Of a DNA stretch of 64,000 nt, positions 10,060 to 24,419 are shown piece by piece. The DNA comes from Scylla paramamosain (Eukaryota > Arthropoda > Malacostraca > Decapoda > Portunidae). Both the position numbers and the translations under genes were made by a program. How positions within the stretch are numbered: the stretch's first letter is position 1; each line of letters begins with the position of its first letter. The stretch is from assembly GCF_035594125.1 (NCBI RefSeq), contig NC_087173.1:14065755-14129754 (forward strand), in the 5' to 3' direction. A model generated the notes under the pieces. That model ran no database searches, was not told where the DNA came from, and worked only from the letters and a program-made list of their open reading frames with translations.

Positions 10060-11895
10060 GGTTAGGGAGAGAGAAGAGAAAGAGAAAGAGGTAAGTGGAG
10101 ATATAGAGACAAGGGAGAAGGAAGGAAAAGCAGAGGAGTTATGGGAGAGATGGCAGAAATGGAGGAGGGAGGGAGGGTAGAAGAGCAGTATGTAAGTGAG
10201 TGTGAGTGGAGTCAACATATAAAAGGGAGAGAAATGAATACTCCAAAGAGGGAAGAAATAAAGAATTCATGAAAAGACATTATAGACATATGTAAGGATG
10301 AACCAAGGATGTTCTATAGAACAGTAAAATGAAGAATAAGAATGGGTTTAACAAACTGAAAATAAATGGTAAACATGTTGAAGAAGAAGCACAAATTGCA
10401 GAGGTTTTGAATGACTTCTTTCAAAGTGTCTTCACTGGAGAGGGAACATTTGGTAGACCGGTGACGGCAGATGTGAGAGTAGAAGAGTGAGTGAGATTGA
10501 GGTAACAGTGGATGAGGTAAGAATAATGATGGAAGACTTGGATGTGAGGAAGGCACAGGGACCTGATGGAGTGTCTGATTGGGTGGTGAAGGAATGCAGA
10601 GATCAAGCTGCACACATGATTTACAAACTCATCATAACTTCATTAAGGGAAGGAGTGGTGCCCAACATTGGAGAAAAGCAGGTATAGTCCCCATATATAA
10701 GAGTGGAAGCAAAGAAGAACCATTTAATTATAGACCACCATCATTAACAAGTGTAGTGGCAAAATTGTGCCAAAGAATAGTGAAGCAAAGATGGAGTGAA
10801 TATCTGGAAAAGAGAGAAATATTAACAGACAGACAATTCAGATTTAGGAAAGGAAGGTCATGTATAACAAATTTAAGGTGTTTCTACTCCAGTCATAGAT
10901 ATGGTACAAGAAAGAGAGGGATGGGCAGATTGTGTTTATTTTGATAAGGTGCCCCACAGTAGACTGTTGTGGAAATGAGAAATGTCTGGTGGGCTGAGAG
11001 GAGCACTCCTACATTGGATCAGTGACTTTCTGAGAGGAAGGGAAATGAGAACAGTGGTCAAAGATAAAAAGTCATCATGGAGAGAGGTAATTAGTGGTGT
11101 TCTGCAGGGTTCAGTACTACCACCAGTCATGTTTGCTACCTGTGTGAATGATGTGATGGAAGGGGTGAATAGTTACATGAGTCTATTTGCTGATGATGCA
11201 AAATTGATGGGAAAAGTGGAGAGGACAGAGGATTGTGAAGCTCTACAGGGAGATCTGAATATGATTTGGGATTGGAGTGACACTTGGAAAATGGAGTTTA
11301 ACATAAAAAGATGAGGAGTGTTAAAGTTTGGGCATAGTTGTGTGATGCCAGTCTTCAGTTATAAATTGGGTAATGAGGAAATAAAAGTGAAGAGTGAAGA
11401 GAAAGACCCTGGAATTACTGTCACTGATAAGTTGTCCTCAGAGGTACATGTAAGAAGAAAGACAGGGGAAACATATAATCTGGTGAGAAACATAAGAACA
11501 ACATTCAACTACCTGGATGAAGAGATGATTAGGGATGTAACTGACAATGATAAGACCTAGTTTGAAATATGCAGCAGCGATGTGGTCTCCCAGCACTAAA
11601 AGGGACATAAAGAAATTAGAAAGAATACAATGAGCAGCGACAAAGTTGTCTCTGAACCTATCAGACTTATCATGTGAAGAGAGACAAACTAAACCTACCC
11701 ACCCTTGGAAGAGAAGAGAGAGAGGTGATCTGATGGCCTTGTATTGGATTTTGTCAGACTGTGGAAAAATTGGACCAGAGTAATTTGGTGGTGAGAGACT
11801 AGAAGCACGAGAGGGCATGAGAAGATGAAGAAGAAGGGTGTGTGTAGGAGGATATTAAGAAGAACAGTTTCCTGCAAAGTACTGCAGAAATCTGG
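10060..11895 (+). mobile_element. LINE-B (CR1-like) copy B1, degenerate
   Basis: This plus-strand remnant keeps the pre-RT basic region (LWERWQKWRREGG and what follows), the whole RT region in broken frames and a 3' part that stops at 'cagaaatctggaaa'. A (CA)n tail follows directly, as at other LINE-B ends. Compared with copy B2, about 90 bp before the tail are missing. Stops and frameshifts show it is inactive. Confidence 0.85.
10487..11560 (+). pseudogene. LINE-B1 reverse transcriptase, degenerate
   Basis: RT fragments appear in order across shifting frames. They are: DLDVRKAQGPDGVSDWVVKE (finger region), a NYRPPSLTSVVAKLCQRI segment, FRKGRSCITNL, the FDKVPH region, then a mutated 'GVLQGSVLPP' block and FADDAKLMGKV, which carries the catalytic Asp pair. 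A LGNEEIKVKSEEKDPGITV thumb follows. The order and wording match the CR1 clade. Stops interrupt at 10686 and 11312, and frames change at least three times, so no functional enzyme is encoded. Confidence 0.85.

Positions 11896-11896
<1 letters not shown>

Positions 11897-11979
<83 letters not shown>
11897..11979. repeat. (CA)n microsatellite at the LINE-B1 3' end
   Basis: About 41 CA units directly abut the truncated LINE-B1 sequence. Confidence 0.97.
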
Positions 11980-11980
<1 letters not shown>

Positions 11981-12153
11981 AATTAATCTGCATCCATCCC
12001 TTCTTTGAACTTTAAGTGGTATGTGTCCTTTGAAAATACCATTAACTTGTATCTTTTTATTCAGCTTGGGCAGCTACAACAGCCAGATTTGTACACCAAC
12101 TCTCTCCTTCTCTCATCTCTTTCTCTCTCAGCATTTGTCTCCCCACTTTTCTC

Positions 12154-12476
<323 letters not shown>

Positions 12477-12759
12477 GCACTCTATTCCCTTCTTCCATTC
12501 ATTAGAGGTCATCCCCTTACACCCACAGCATGTATTGCACTCGTACACATCTCCTCCTCCCTTTCTCTCCCAGTTCTACATTTTCTCTCATGTCTCCTCT
12601 CATCTCCTCATCTCCTCATCCTCCTGTGTCACTCTCTCCTTAGTATGGCTGGGCAAGGTCACCTACTATTGAGACAGTAGCTCTTCTTTGGTCATTGCCA
12701 GGCTCTCTTTTGGATCTTCATGGCAGTTTCCACAACAGCAAACACTGCAAGCTTGACCA
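12477..12759. other. No gene recognised
   Basis: Nothing identifiable in this stretch. Confidence 0.5.
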
Positions 12760-13197
12760 CACTGATCTTGTCTCCAGTGAAGCTAAGAGTGGGAATGTTT
12801 TTACCAAGTATGTGTTGTGTTGTGGAGTTTTTAGTTTAGTTTTAATCACTGTCCTTCCTTAATCTGTTACTGGAATCATGAAAACACCCTTGCAAACCAT
12901 AACAACACTGATCTTGTCTCCAGTAAAGCTAAGAGTGGGAATGTTTTTACCAAGTATGTGTTGTGTTGTGGAGTTTTTAGTTTAGTTTTAATCACTGTCC
13001 TTCCTTAATCTGTTACTGGAATCATGAAAACACCCTTGCAAACCATAACAACACTGATCTTGTCTCCAGTAAAGCTAAGAGTGGGAATGTTTTTACCAAG
13101 TATGTGTTGTGTTGTGGAGTTTTTAGTTTAGTTTTAATCACTGTCCTTCCTTAATCTGTTACTGGAATCATGAAAACACCCTTGCAAACCATAACAA
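12760..13197. repeat. 146-bp tandem repeat, 3 copies
   Basis: Units start CACTGATCTTGTCTCCAGT at 12760, 12906 and 13052. The copies are nearly identical, the first differing mainly by GTGAAG against GTAAAG. Each unit ends with the 'atcatgaaaacacccttgcaaacc' segment of the dispersed foldback-like repeat. Confidence 0.95.
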
Positions 13198-13480
13198 CAT
13201 CTGCTAAAACCTGTTACAGTATCATTAACCCTTTTAAACCATTACTTGAATCACAGAGACATCCTTGCAAACCCTGACAACATCCACTGAAACTTGTTAA
13301 ACTGTCACTAGCATTATTAAACCATTACTTGATCATAAAAACACCCTTGAAAACCCTGGTAACATCAATTAAAGTCTGTTAAACTATTACTAACCTTATT
13401 AAACCATTACTTGAATCATGAAAATGCCCTTGAAAACCCTGATAACATCCACTAAAACCTTTTAAATTACCACTCCAATC
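13198..13480. repeat. Diverged array of dispersed-repeat right halves
   Basis: About four units of roughly 75 bp, built on TTAAACCATTACTTGAATCA, 'aaaacacccttgaaaaccc' and CATCCACTAAAACC, all clearly diverged. They are the same motif family as 12760-13197 and the scattered copies further right. Confidence 0.8.
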
Positions 13481-13592
13481 AGGGGAGCTCCAAACACTAT
13501 TAGAGCCTGTTAATAAAGAAAAGGCACTGGGATATTGGGGAATGCACATTTCAAGCTGTAGCCTTACCTCACATCCTTAACTCTCATAACAG

Positions 13593-13810
13593 GGCCTTTG
13601 TTGGAGGCGTCCCCTGTGATATAGTGGACGACAACCTGGAGCTCTGTGACACACTGACAAGGGAGAAGGTTACTTGTCGCTCCAAGGCTAAGCTGGTCGG
13701 CCCCATGAATGTCACTGTCTGCGTTACCGGAAGAGGCGCGTCTGAAGTGACCAAGATAGGAAGGTACGTGGACTCCCAGGACAGGCTGTACCAGTTCCTC
13801 ACATATGCTG
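13593..13810 (+). CDS. IPT/TIG-domain exon, fibrocystin-like
   Basis: A good acceptor (CTCTCATAACAG, AG at 13591-13592) opens a frame reading AFVGGVPCDIVDDN, then a Cys, LTREKVTCRSKA and GPMNVTVCVTGRGAS. That is the G-x-PC ... TC ... NVTV pattern of IPT/TIG domains, the repeated immunoglobulin-like fold in fibrocystin-L, plexins and Met receptors. The frame continues as RYVDSQDRLYQFLTYAG to a donor GTGTGT at 13811, giving a phase-1 end. A shorter donor, GTACGT, lies at 13764. The phase-1 end fits the 30869 exon, but normal fibrocystins have many domains in between. It may be an isolated exon of the same gene or of another IPT protein. Confidence 0.6.
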
Positions 13811-13983
13811 GTGTGTACATATAGTGTGCCTGCATGTGTATGCATGTGAATCTAGTCTTATCTTATGTTACCTAAACCAGTGTAACCTGACTTTATCCTG
13901 ACTACTGGAAATAACTGTATAGGAATTAAGCTTGTAATGCCCTGTGTTTTAGCAGTAGATTGTTGTGTTTTTCTTAGTTTTTA
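13811..13983. other. Intronic or intergenic, no feature
   Basis: Short unique sequence between the IPT exon and the mariner-like element. Confidence 0.5.
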
Positions 13984-14797
13984 CAGGGTGTCCTGCAAGT
14001 TTAGGTACACACTTTAGGTATGATAGTTCAAGTAATTCTAAGTTGAAAATACTCTATATACATATGCTGTGTTTTGTTTTATTTTGTGAGAAATTAATGT
14101 GTAGCTAAGTTGTGAGTTGCGGGAGCTGCTTGCCTGGGTGTGCCTCCGCCTCCTTCCTCCCCTCCTTGGCTCGCTACGTACTCGCGTGATGCTGCATAGC
14201 ATTAAGTGATAAATTTTTGTGTACATTGTATGCAGTCAAATCCTTACAGGAAATAGCAAATAACAGATTAAATTTTTGTATGTGCCAGTGAAGAAAATGT
14301 GCAGGTAACACAGCAATACAGTGGTTATTCAGTGCTACTTTTTAAAACACACATGGCAGTTCACTGCAAATGTCATCCCCTTTGACAGTTATCATCTTGA
14401 CATTTAAATGGCAAGCCTTGTCAATCAAGTGATAGCCAAAGTGCATCTTTTTGCTCCTGTCATTCCTTATCTGCTCTGCAGCTTCCTTAATGCTGTGAAT
14501 CAACTCCTCTCTGTAACGTGATTTGTTCTTGTATACCAAGGATTTCATGAGTCCCCAAAGGAAAGAAATCTGTTGGTGTTAGGTGAAGGGATCTTGCTGG
14601 CTATTCCTGTGGGCCTCCACCACCTATCCATCATCAGGAGACTGATCCCAGGGAAGCCGCTCCCACAATACACAACTTACAGGTTAATTTCTCACAAAAT
14701 AAAGCAAACAGCATGTGTGTGTATAGAGTATTTTTGACTTAGGATTAGTTGAATTATCATATCCTAAGGTATGTACCTTAATTCATGGTACACCCTG
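13984..14797. mobile_element. Mariner/Tc1-like transposon, 814 bp, non-autonomous
   Basis: The element starts CAGGGTGTCC, ends with the complement of CAGGGTG, and is flanked by TA on both sides (13982-13983 and 14798-14799), the Tc1/mariner target duplication. The inverted repeats are unusually long, about 150 bp (13984-14140 against 14640-14797). They include matched landmarks such as AATACTCTATA, TTTATTTTGTGAGAAATTAA and GGGAGC. The interior keeps only the C-terminal piece of a transposase on the minus strand. Confidence 0.85.
14342..14620 (-). pseudogene. Mariner-like transposase C-terminal remnant
   Basis: The minus-strand frame from 14548 reads MKSLVYKNKSRYREELIHSI and then EAAEQIRND, ending near 14342. 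The 'LKSLVYK ... ELI..I...' block is the well-known C-terminus following the last catalytic Asp of mariner transposases. Just upstream, in a shifted frame, is a decayed PNTNRFLSFG segment corresponding to the family's 'DL.P.D.FLFG' motif. The HTH domain and most of the catalytic domain are missing. Confidence 0.75.
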
Positions 14798-14804
14798 TAT
14801 TGTT

Positions 14805-14931
<127 letters not shown>

Positions 14932-15290
14932 TGCTGCCCAGCTAATTGGACACATCCACAGCAGCTCTAAGGGGTTACCTAAGTTTTGGTTGTACAGGGG
15001 GCCGAGCTTGAGTCCTGTCTCTATAAGAGGGAATTGTGTGATGTGTGAGTGCAGGGGAAGTGAAGTGTAAATTGGGAAGTGAGCAAAAAAGGTGAATGGG
15101 AGAGTAGTGTATGGGTAAACATTGTCTTGTCAGTGATACCAAGAAGGAAGATGTTGGCGGACACAGCAAACATTTTTGAGGGTTTCAAGGAAGAAGACCT
15201 CAGTGTAGCTTATACAAATAAACAAATATGGAAAATTGAAGAAAATGTGAAAATATGATAAATTCATAACTTAGTAGCAATAATAAAGAC

Positions 15291-16074
<784 letters not shown>

Positions 16075-16244
16075 AGGAGAGAGAAGTAAACTGAAAGAGT
16101 AAAGTAGAGGAAAGTAGTAGAGTAGAGGCCCAGTCAAAAAATGAGAAGAGAACACAAGAACAAGCGAGGAGATTTGCTTGGAAAGTTGTGGACATGAAAG
16201 TGAGGAAATGGTGCCACAAAGATGCCACACCAAGCAGAAGTTTA

Positions 16245-16740
16245 AAGATTATGTATACTAATGTAGATGGTTTGGTGTTGAGCCAAATGGAACTTAAAGA
16301 CTACCTAAAGAACAATAAACCAGATGTGGTTTGTTTAATTTAAATCATACTAAGAGGAAATAAAGTTGGAATTTGCAAAGGAAGGTTGTAGTGCATGGAG
16401 GAGAGACAGAAAAGGAAAGGGAGGAAGAGCAACAATGATATTGGTAAAAGAGGATATTGTTGTTGAGGAAGTTGAATATGGCGATGGAATGGCAGAAACT
16501 TTGAGTGTTGTGATTAAGATCAAATGAAATGAAAAAAAGGAAAGTTACTGTGATGTACATACCACCAAAAACTAATGCATGGGAAACTGATAGATATAAA
16601 ATTATACAACTAAAAACAAGAAATAGCACAGGAAATGATAAGGAAAAGTAACAAAGTGCTTTTAGTAGGCAGCTTCAACACTAAAGGAATGAACTGGCAG
16701 AAGATGGAAGTGAAAGAAAATGTTGGGTCATGGAGTGAAC
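16245..16740 (+). pseudogene. LINE-B2 endonuclease, 5' half, degenerate
   Basis: The region opens with IMYTNVDGLVLSQMELKDYL and NNKPDVVCL, the start of an APE-type endonuclease whose Asn helps bind metal. After a shift it reads SNKVLLVGSFNTKG (the 'GDFN' block with D changed to S) up to the LINE-A insertion. The partner half with the SDH-type motif resumes at 17692. Several stops are present. Confidence 0.7.
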
Positions 16741-16756
16741 TTATTTTTCATATATA

Positions 16757-17690
16757 TTTACTTATTTATTTTTTTTATGTAGGAGGGACACTGGCAAAGG
16801 GAAACAAAAATCCAATAAAAAAAAAAGCTCACTGTGATACCAGACCCGGATTAGGTCAGAAGTAGTAGTCAAGAATTGAAGGATATGTGTCTTGAAACCT
16901 CCCTCTTGAAAGAGTTCAAATCATAGGAAGGTGGAAATACAGAAGCAGGCAGGGAGTTCCAGAGTTTACCAGAGAAAGGGATGAGTGACTGACTGAGAAT
17001 ACTGGTTAACTCTTTCATTAGAGAGGTGGACAGAACAGGGGTGAGAGAAACAAGTCTTATGCAGTGAGGCCATGGGAGGAGGGGAGATATGCAGTTAGCA
17101 AGATCAGAAGAGCAGTTAGCATGAAAATAGTGGTAGAAGACAGCTAGAGATGCAACATTGCTGCAATGAGAAAGAGGCTGAAGACAGAAGAGAGTTGATG
17201 AGATGAAAAGCTTTTGATTCCATCCTGTCTAGAAGACTGGTATGAGTGGAATCCCCCAGACATGTGAATCATACTCCATACATAGACAGATAAGGCTCCT
17301 GTACAGAGTTAGTAGCTGGAAGGGTGAGAAAAAATAACAGAGATGTCTCAGAACACCTAACTTCATAGAAGATGTTTTAGCTAGAGATGAGATGTGAAGT
17401 TTCCAGTTCAGAATACAAGTAAAGATGTTCAGTGTAGAAAAGGGGGACAGTTGAGTGTCATTGAAGAAGAGGGGATAGTTGTCTGGAAGGTTGTGTTGAG
17501 TTGATAGATGGAGGAATTGAGTTTTTGAGGCATTGAACAATACCAAGTTTGCTTTACTCCAATCAGAAATTTTTGAGAGATCAGAAGTCAGGCGTTGTGT
17601 GGCTTCCCTGCATGAACTGTTTACTTCCTGAAGGGTTGGACGTCTACGAAAAGATGTGAAAAAGTGCAGGGTGATATCACCAGCATACCA
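16757..17690 (-). mobile_element. LINE-A 3' fragment nested in LINE-B2
   Basis: On the minus strand this starts at the YADD box (CTGGTGATATCACCCTGCAC, 17690 side) and runs to the T-rich tail and the CCAGTGTCCCTCCTACAT end at about 16770. Readable pieces include [16 protein letters not shown] and CLCMEYDSHVWG. The LINE-B2 endonuclease reads up to one edge and resumes at the other, so this insertion is younger than B2. It is 5'-truncated, as is usual for LINEs. Confidence 0.85.
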
Positions 17691-17691
17691 T

Positions 17692-18060
17692 GCTTACCAT
17701 GATGGTGAATACAATGAGACAGTGGGTGAACGAACTTACAAGATACAAAGAAGAAGAACCATCACAGTTTTACTTAGTGTTTACAAAAAATCCCAGAAAG
17801 TAGATCAAGTATACATTGTCTGAGTCCACTGGGAAGAAGTGATCATGTGACAATAGAAATAATGCCACAGGAGGAAAAAGTGTTGCACAGGAATGAACAA
17901 TTTTGAAATGGGAGACAGAACTATTCTAAGGCAAACTTTGCAGAACTTAATAAATTTTATGGAAAAAATAACTGGGAAGAACTATTTAAAGGTAAAAATT
18001 TACCTTTAAATTTGTGCCAAGTTATAAAGTGTAAATTGGGAAGCATGAATGGTATAATGG
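17692..18060 (+). pseudogene. LINE-B2 endonuclease, 3' half, degenerate
   Basis: Broken frames read NTMRQWVNELTRYKEEEPS and then the 'SPLGRSDHVTIEI' type block (the endonuclease SDH motif) around 17820-17860. A 'K...W ... F' linker to RT follows. This is homologous to 29647-29901 (minus) in copy B3. Confidence 0.7.
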
Positions 18061-18063
18061 CAG

Positions 18064-19926
18064 GTGAGTAGAAGCAAAAAGGAAAAAGGACAGGGCTTGG
18101 AGGAAATGATGAGACAACTGAACACAAATACTAGGGAAGAATACAGAAAGGCAAGGAATGAATATGGTATAATAAGAAAAGAAGAAGAAAGAAATTTTGA
18201 AAGTGAGATAATAAGAAAATGCAAGGAAGAGCCCAAACTCTTCTACAGATACATAAACAGGAAAATGAAACATAGGGATGACATAAACAAGTTAAGAAGA
18301 GAAGGAAGAATTTATGAAACTACTGAGGAGATGAGTGAACTAATGAATGAGAGTTTTCAGTCCACATTTACAAAGGAAACTGATTTTGTGGCACTGAAAG
18401 TGGTATCACAGAATGAGGGAATATAGGAAATACAAGTAAAGAGACAACAAATCAAGAAACTGCTGAAGAGCTGGATGTTAGAAAAGCTGTGGGACCAGAT
18501 CAAGTAAATGGATGGATATTAAAAGAATGCAGAGAACAAATGGAAAAACCCATATGGGATATAATTAACAGCTTGTTGAGAGAAGGAAAAGTACCAAGGG
18601 AATGGAAAAGAGCTAACAAAGTCCCAATATACAAACAGGGAAGTTAAATGGAACCATTGAATTACAGACTAGTGTCACTAACAAGTATTGTAAGCAAGCT
18701 TTGTGAAATAGTAATTAAAGACAGATGGGTGCAGTATTTAGAAGATGAAAAGATAATTACAGAAAAGCAATTTGGATTCAGGAAAGGGATATCCTGTGTC
18801 ACAAATCTACTGAGCTTCCATACAAGAGTAATAGATGGAGTGCAAGAGAGGGATGGATGGGTTTGTGCAGTACACCTGGATCTCTAAAAAAGCATTTGAT
18901 AAAGTTCCACACAAAAGTCGTATGTGGAAGTCAGAGAATGAAGGAGGGCTAAAGGGAACAATGTTGAGATAGACAGAAGATTATTGACAAGGGAAGGAAT
19001 TGAGAACAGTAATCAGAGACACTAATTCAAGTTGGCACAAAGTGACAAGTGAGGTACCACAAGGATCTGTGTTGGCACCTATTATGTTTCAAATATATGT
19101 AAATGATATGACAGAGGATCTAAATAGTTATATAAACCTTTTTGCTGATGATGCAAAAATAATGAAAATAGTAAAGGATGAAAATGACTGCAAGGAGTTA
19201 CAAAAGGATATTGACAAGATACATACATAGAGCCAAAGATGGAAACTAGAATTCAATGCCAGAAAATGCCATGTGTTGGAAATAGGAAAAAGTAAAAAGA
19301 TATCTTCATTGAATTACAAAATGGGAAGAGAAATAATAACAAAAAATTCATGAAGAAAAAGAAGGCACATAAACATAATATTTGGCTCTACATACAGCTT
19401 TTTAACAGACATTAGGGTGGCATTTAACTATTTAGATAGAGAAATAATGAAGAAAATTATAACAAGAATGATATAACCTAAATTGGAGCACGCAGTGTTA
19501 GTTTGGGCTCCAAATAGGAAAAAAAAATTACAGAAACTGGAAAGAATACAGAGGATAGCAACAAAGATGGTACCAGAACTGAAAGACTTAAGCTATGAAG
19601 AAAGACTTGAAGAGATGTGATTACCAACGCTACAAGAGAGAAGAGTAAGAGGAGACCTGATAACAATGTACAAATTAGTAAACAATATAGGAAGAATAGA
19701 CAGAATTGACTTGCTATCACAGGTGGAGGAGGGAGAGAGATGGGCAAGGGGACATGGGAAGAAAATAAAGAAGAGTGGATGTTTGAGCGGCACCAAGAAA
19801 TGCAGCTTCCTGTATCAAACTGTTGAAATCTGGAATGATTTGAAGGAAGAGGTGGTTGTGGCAAACAGTGTACACATGTTTAAAGAGAAACTGGATAAAT
19901 ATGGTTATGGAGACAGGACAAAATAA
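18064..19926 (+). pseudogene. LINE-B2 reverse transcriptase, degenerate
   Basis: RT blocks appear in order: KCKEEPKLFYRYINRKMK linker (18220), 'KAVGPDQVNGWILKEC' (18490), MEPLNYRLVSLTSIVSKLCE (18648), EKQFGFRKGISCVTNLLSFH (18760), the FDKVPH region (18895), TSEVPQGSVLAPIMF (19045), LFADDAKIMKIV with the catalytic DD (19140), and the C-terminal RIQRIATKMVPELKDLSYEE-type thumb (19540-19620). It ends with IWNDLKEEVVVANSVHMFK and stops at 19926. The frame breaks at least at 18426, 18886 and 19230, so the enzyme is inactive. Confidence 0.85.
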
Positions 19927-19950
19927 ACTTTGGCTCGTGCCCTGTACAAT

Positions 19951-20029
<79 letters not shown>

Positions 20030-20410
20030 TACCAACATCACCCTATTCACGTCATACATTATACAACTTCATAAACAGTGTTTCTCATCTGTTTGAGAAT
20101 AAAATAAAGAGTGGATGTTTGAGCTACATCAAGAAATAGTTTCCCGTATCGAACTCTTGAAATCTGGAATGATTTGAAGAAAGAATTGGTTTTGGCAAAC
20201 GTTGTACACATGTTTAAAGAGAAACTGAATAAGCATGGTTATGGAGACAGGACAAAATGAACTTTGGCTCATGCCCTGTACAATGCAACTAGGTAAATAC
20301 ACACACACACACACACACACACAGACATCAATGTCACCCAGTTCATATTGCCATGCATTATATAACATCATAAACAATGTCAAACAATGTTTCACATCCA
20401 TTTCTGATGT
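19760..20410 (+). repeat. Tandem duplication of the LINE-B2 3' end plus flank
   Basis: The segment 'aataaagagtggatgtttgag ... ctgtacaatgc (CA)n ... cataaacaatgt' occurs twice, from about 19764 and from about 20100. Each copy contains the last approximately 190 bp of LINE-B2, a CA run (19951-20027 and 20299-20322) and about 75 bp of downstream flank. Copy 2 keeps CAACTAGGTAAATA before the CA run. Confidence 0.85.
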
Positions 20411-21235
20411 TTTTTCACATTCTCCTCACGTGCTGGTGAGTCATTGCCTTCTTGTTTACTGTATAAAACTTTGTGTTCTTGTTATTTATTGCATTAATAT
20501 GCTCTTTTACCATGTTAATGAGGATTTCCTTATCAAAAAATGATAAAGGAGTAGCCCAACAAACCGTCACTTCTTTGCTGGTTGCCATGGTGACTGCAGC
20601 AGATGTAAACAAATTCGTGTTTCTCATACATTTTTTTCTGTCAGTGATGTGCTGAGTTGGGCAGGAATATGAGATGTAAGCATTGGTGACCACTCATGCT
20701 TGCCCACCCCGCTGATTGACAACCTTGGTGAACTTTGGATTTTTGAAAGTAAGGACTTCCCCACTATCTTGATTGTCTGGTGCAGTTTGGTCAGGTGATC
20801 ACCAGCATTGGCAGAAGGTTTAAAAGTATGGCAATTAAGCATATGATACAGCAACATCAGAAAATGTCTGTTTCATATAATTCCCCACTGGAGCTTCTCT
20901 ATTCCTCTTGATTGCCATTGGTTTATGTGAAATGGACTAGGTTTAAATGTGATAAATGCACCTCAAACATTTCAGATTTAGACAAACTCGATATATGCAT
21001 CATTAATGCACTCCCCTTGAAAAATCTTTGGTGCCTGAAAAATATTGCATTATAATTTGAGAGATGAAGGGCTACATGTAGTACAATCAGCAAACAATTT
21101 ATTTTGCATATCTACGGACATAAGTTTTTTTTATTTACTCATGAGGACTATGGTCACATCACAGGTTTCCCTCTCTGTTTAGCAGTCTTAACTCTTTATG
21201 ATGTGTCACTGGGCTTGCGTAAATATATATATACG
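20411..21235. other. No gene recognised
   Basis: AT-rich sequence without a supported gene. Confidence 0.5.
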
Positions 21236-22560
<1,325 letters not shown>

Positions 22561-22599
22561 TGTTAATGATTGCATACATATTTTAAACATTTACAACAT

Positions 22600-22990
22600 G
22601 CATTCTGGAGCCAGTTCCCACCCAGTCCTTCTCACCACCTCTCCCACCACACTGCTCTTCTCCACTCAGTGTTATTACTCCACATCCACAGGCCATCACT
22701 AGCAGACCTCTTGGGTGGTTTCCAAGACCCCAGCTTGGCCTTCAAGCCACTTAACCATACCAGGGTCTTCCTCCAGCAGCTCACCAGAATATAACTGGAT
22801 AACTTGCCTGCTGCCAGCACCTCCAGGCCTCTAGAGGTTGTGGCACCACAGCCTGCACAGCCCCTCAAATCCCCAACAAGAACAAGAACACAACAGGGTA
22901 GTGGGAGTGATGGCTTCAAGACACACTGCCACTGTACAAGGCAGCTGTTACTCTTGTACATCATGTGCTGCTTACTAGACTGTGCCTAAA
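22600..22990 (+). other. Unidentified open region, coding status unclear
   Basis: One plus-strand frame with a single TAA (22792-22794) reads SLADLLGGFQDPSLAFKPL and then ASTSRPLEVVAPQPAQPLKS. It is less repetitive and more GC-rich than its flanks. No domain is recognised. It could be a decayed exon or transposase piece. Confidence 0.2.
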
Positions 22991-24128
22991 AATCTGAGAG
23001 GAAAAAGTAAAAGCTCACAGGACTGGTTGACAAGACAGCTAAATGACCCTTATGTGAAGTTGACCAAGCAACATCAGTGCAGGTGAGCCTCAGCCCTCTC
23101 TTTTACCCCTTCCTTTCCCACATTAGCCATCTTCCCACTCCCTCCCCAGGAAGGCCCCTATGATCATTAGCCAATGCAAGACACTGCAATAGAGTGACAG
23201 TGTATACCTGTTTTTTGGGGCCACTTCTTGGTAAATATGTTGATCATGATAATTTTTCAGACTGAGATAAATTTTTTTACTGCTCAAAATAATATGCTTT
23301 TTCAAAAGGAGATAGTGACATTGAATAATCTTAGCTATAGCAGCTCCTCATGAAGCAGCTAAATTATGTGGATATTGATGATGAATACATACTGTACAAT
23401 ATGGGTGTGAGGGTTGTTTTAGGGTCACTCACGGTTACATTAGTGACGTGATCCATCGTACACTGCTTCACAAATTGTAAGTCCATGCTGACAGGGTTTA
23501 CTTGGAGAGATATAGTGTGATGCATGTGTTTGTATGTTTGTTTCCAGTATGTAATGATGCATGCTCTCTTGCATCTCTTTTGTTCAGCAAATGAGAACTG
23601 TACTTTTAATGACATTAGAATGTCGTTAAATGTCACTTACTTCCAGGCAATGCATCATTTATTTTCAGCCAGTCACCATGTGTATATGTTGCAGCCACAG
23701 CAGTCAGCTAGTTACCCACAAGGGTACTCAGTGTCACAATGGCAACTGAGTGTAGTGCACACAAATTTAAATATTTGGATTTTATCATGCAGTTCCATAA
23801 GCAAGGCATACAATTCTTAAGATTGCACAGTGTTTTGCCAAAATTAGTAGAGTGCTGAACAATCGATGGCACCAGTACCCTTTGAGGATGAGGAAGAGGA
23901 GGTCTGCAAACCACACCTTGGACTCTTTATTTTTTCTATTAAGGTTTAGGTCTGGTTATGTTAGGTTAATGTCCTTAACCCATAAACTGCAACATTTATC
24001 ATATGATGAACAGCATGTAACTGTGACTTACATCATATGATATGAAGGCTCTTTTTAATCTTGGCAGCCTGTATTTTGCACCCATATGTCTTGAAATGAT
24101 GTTTGGCAACTCAGAGTGAGCGAGCCCA
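22991..24128. other. No gene recognised
   Basis: AT-rich with scattered short frames and nothing identifiable. A palindromic pair ATCATATGAT occurs near 23998 and 24030. Confidence 0.5.
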
Positions 24129-24363
<235 letters not shown>

Positions 24364-24419
24364 TTACCTAGTTGTGTTTACCTAGTTGTGGTGTACGGGA
24401 GGGGAGTAATCTCATAGTA

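Noticed and set aside
22600..22990. Host coding exon
   Set aside because: A TAA interrupts the frame and no domain or splice pattern supports it; kept only as an unclear region.
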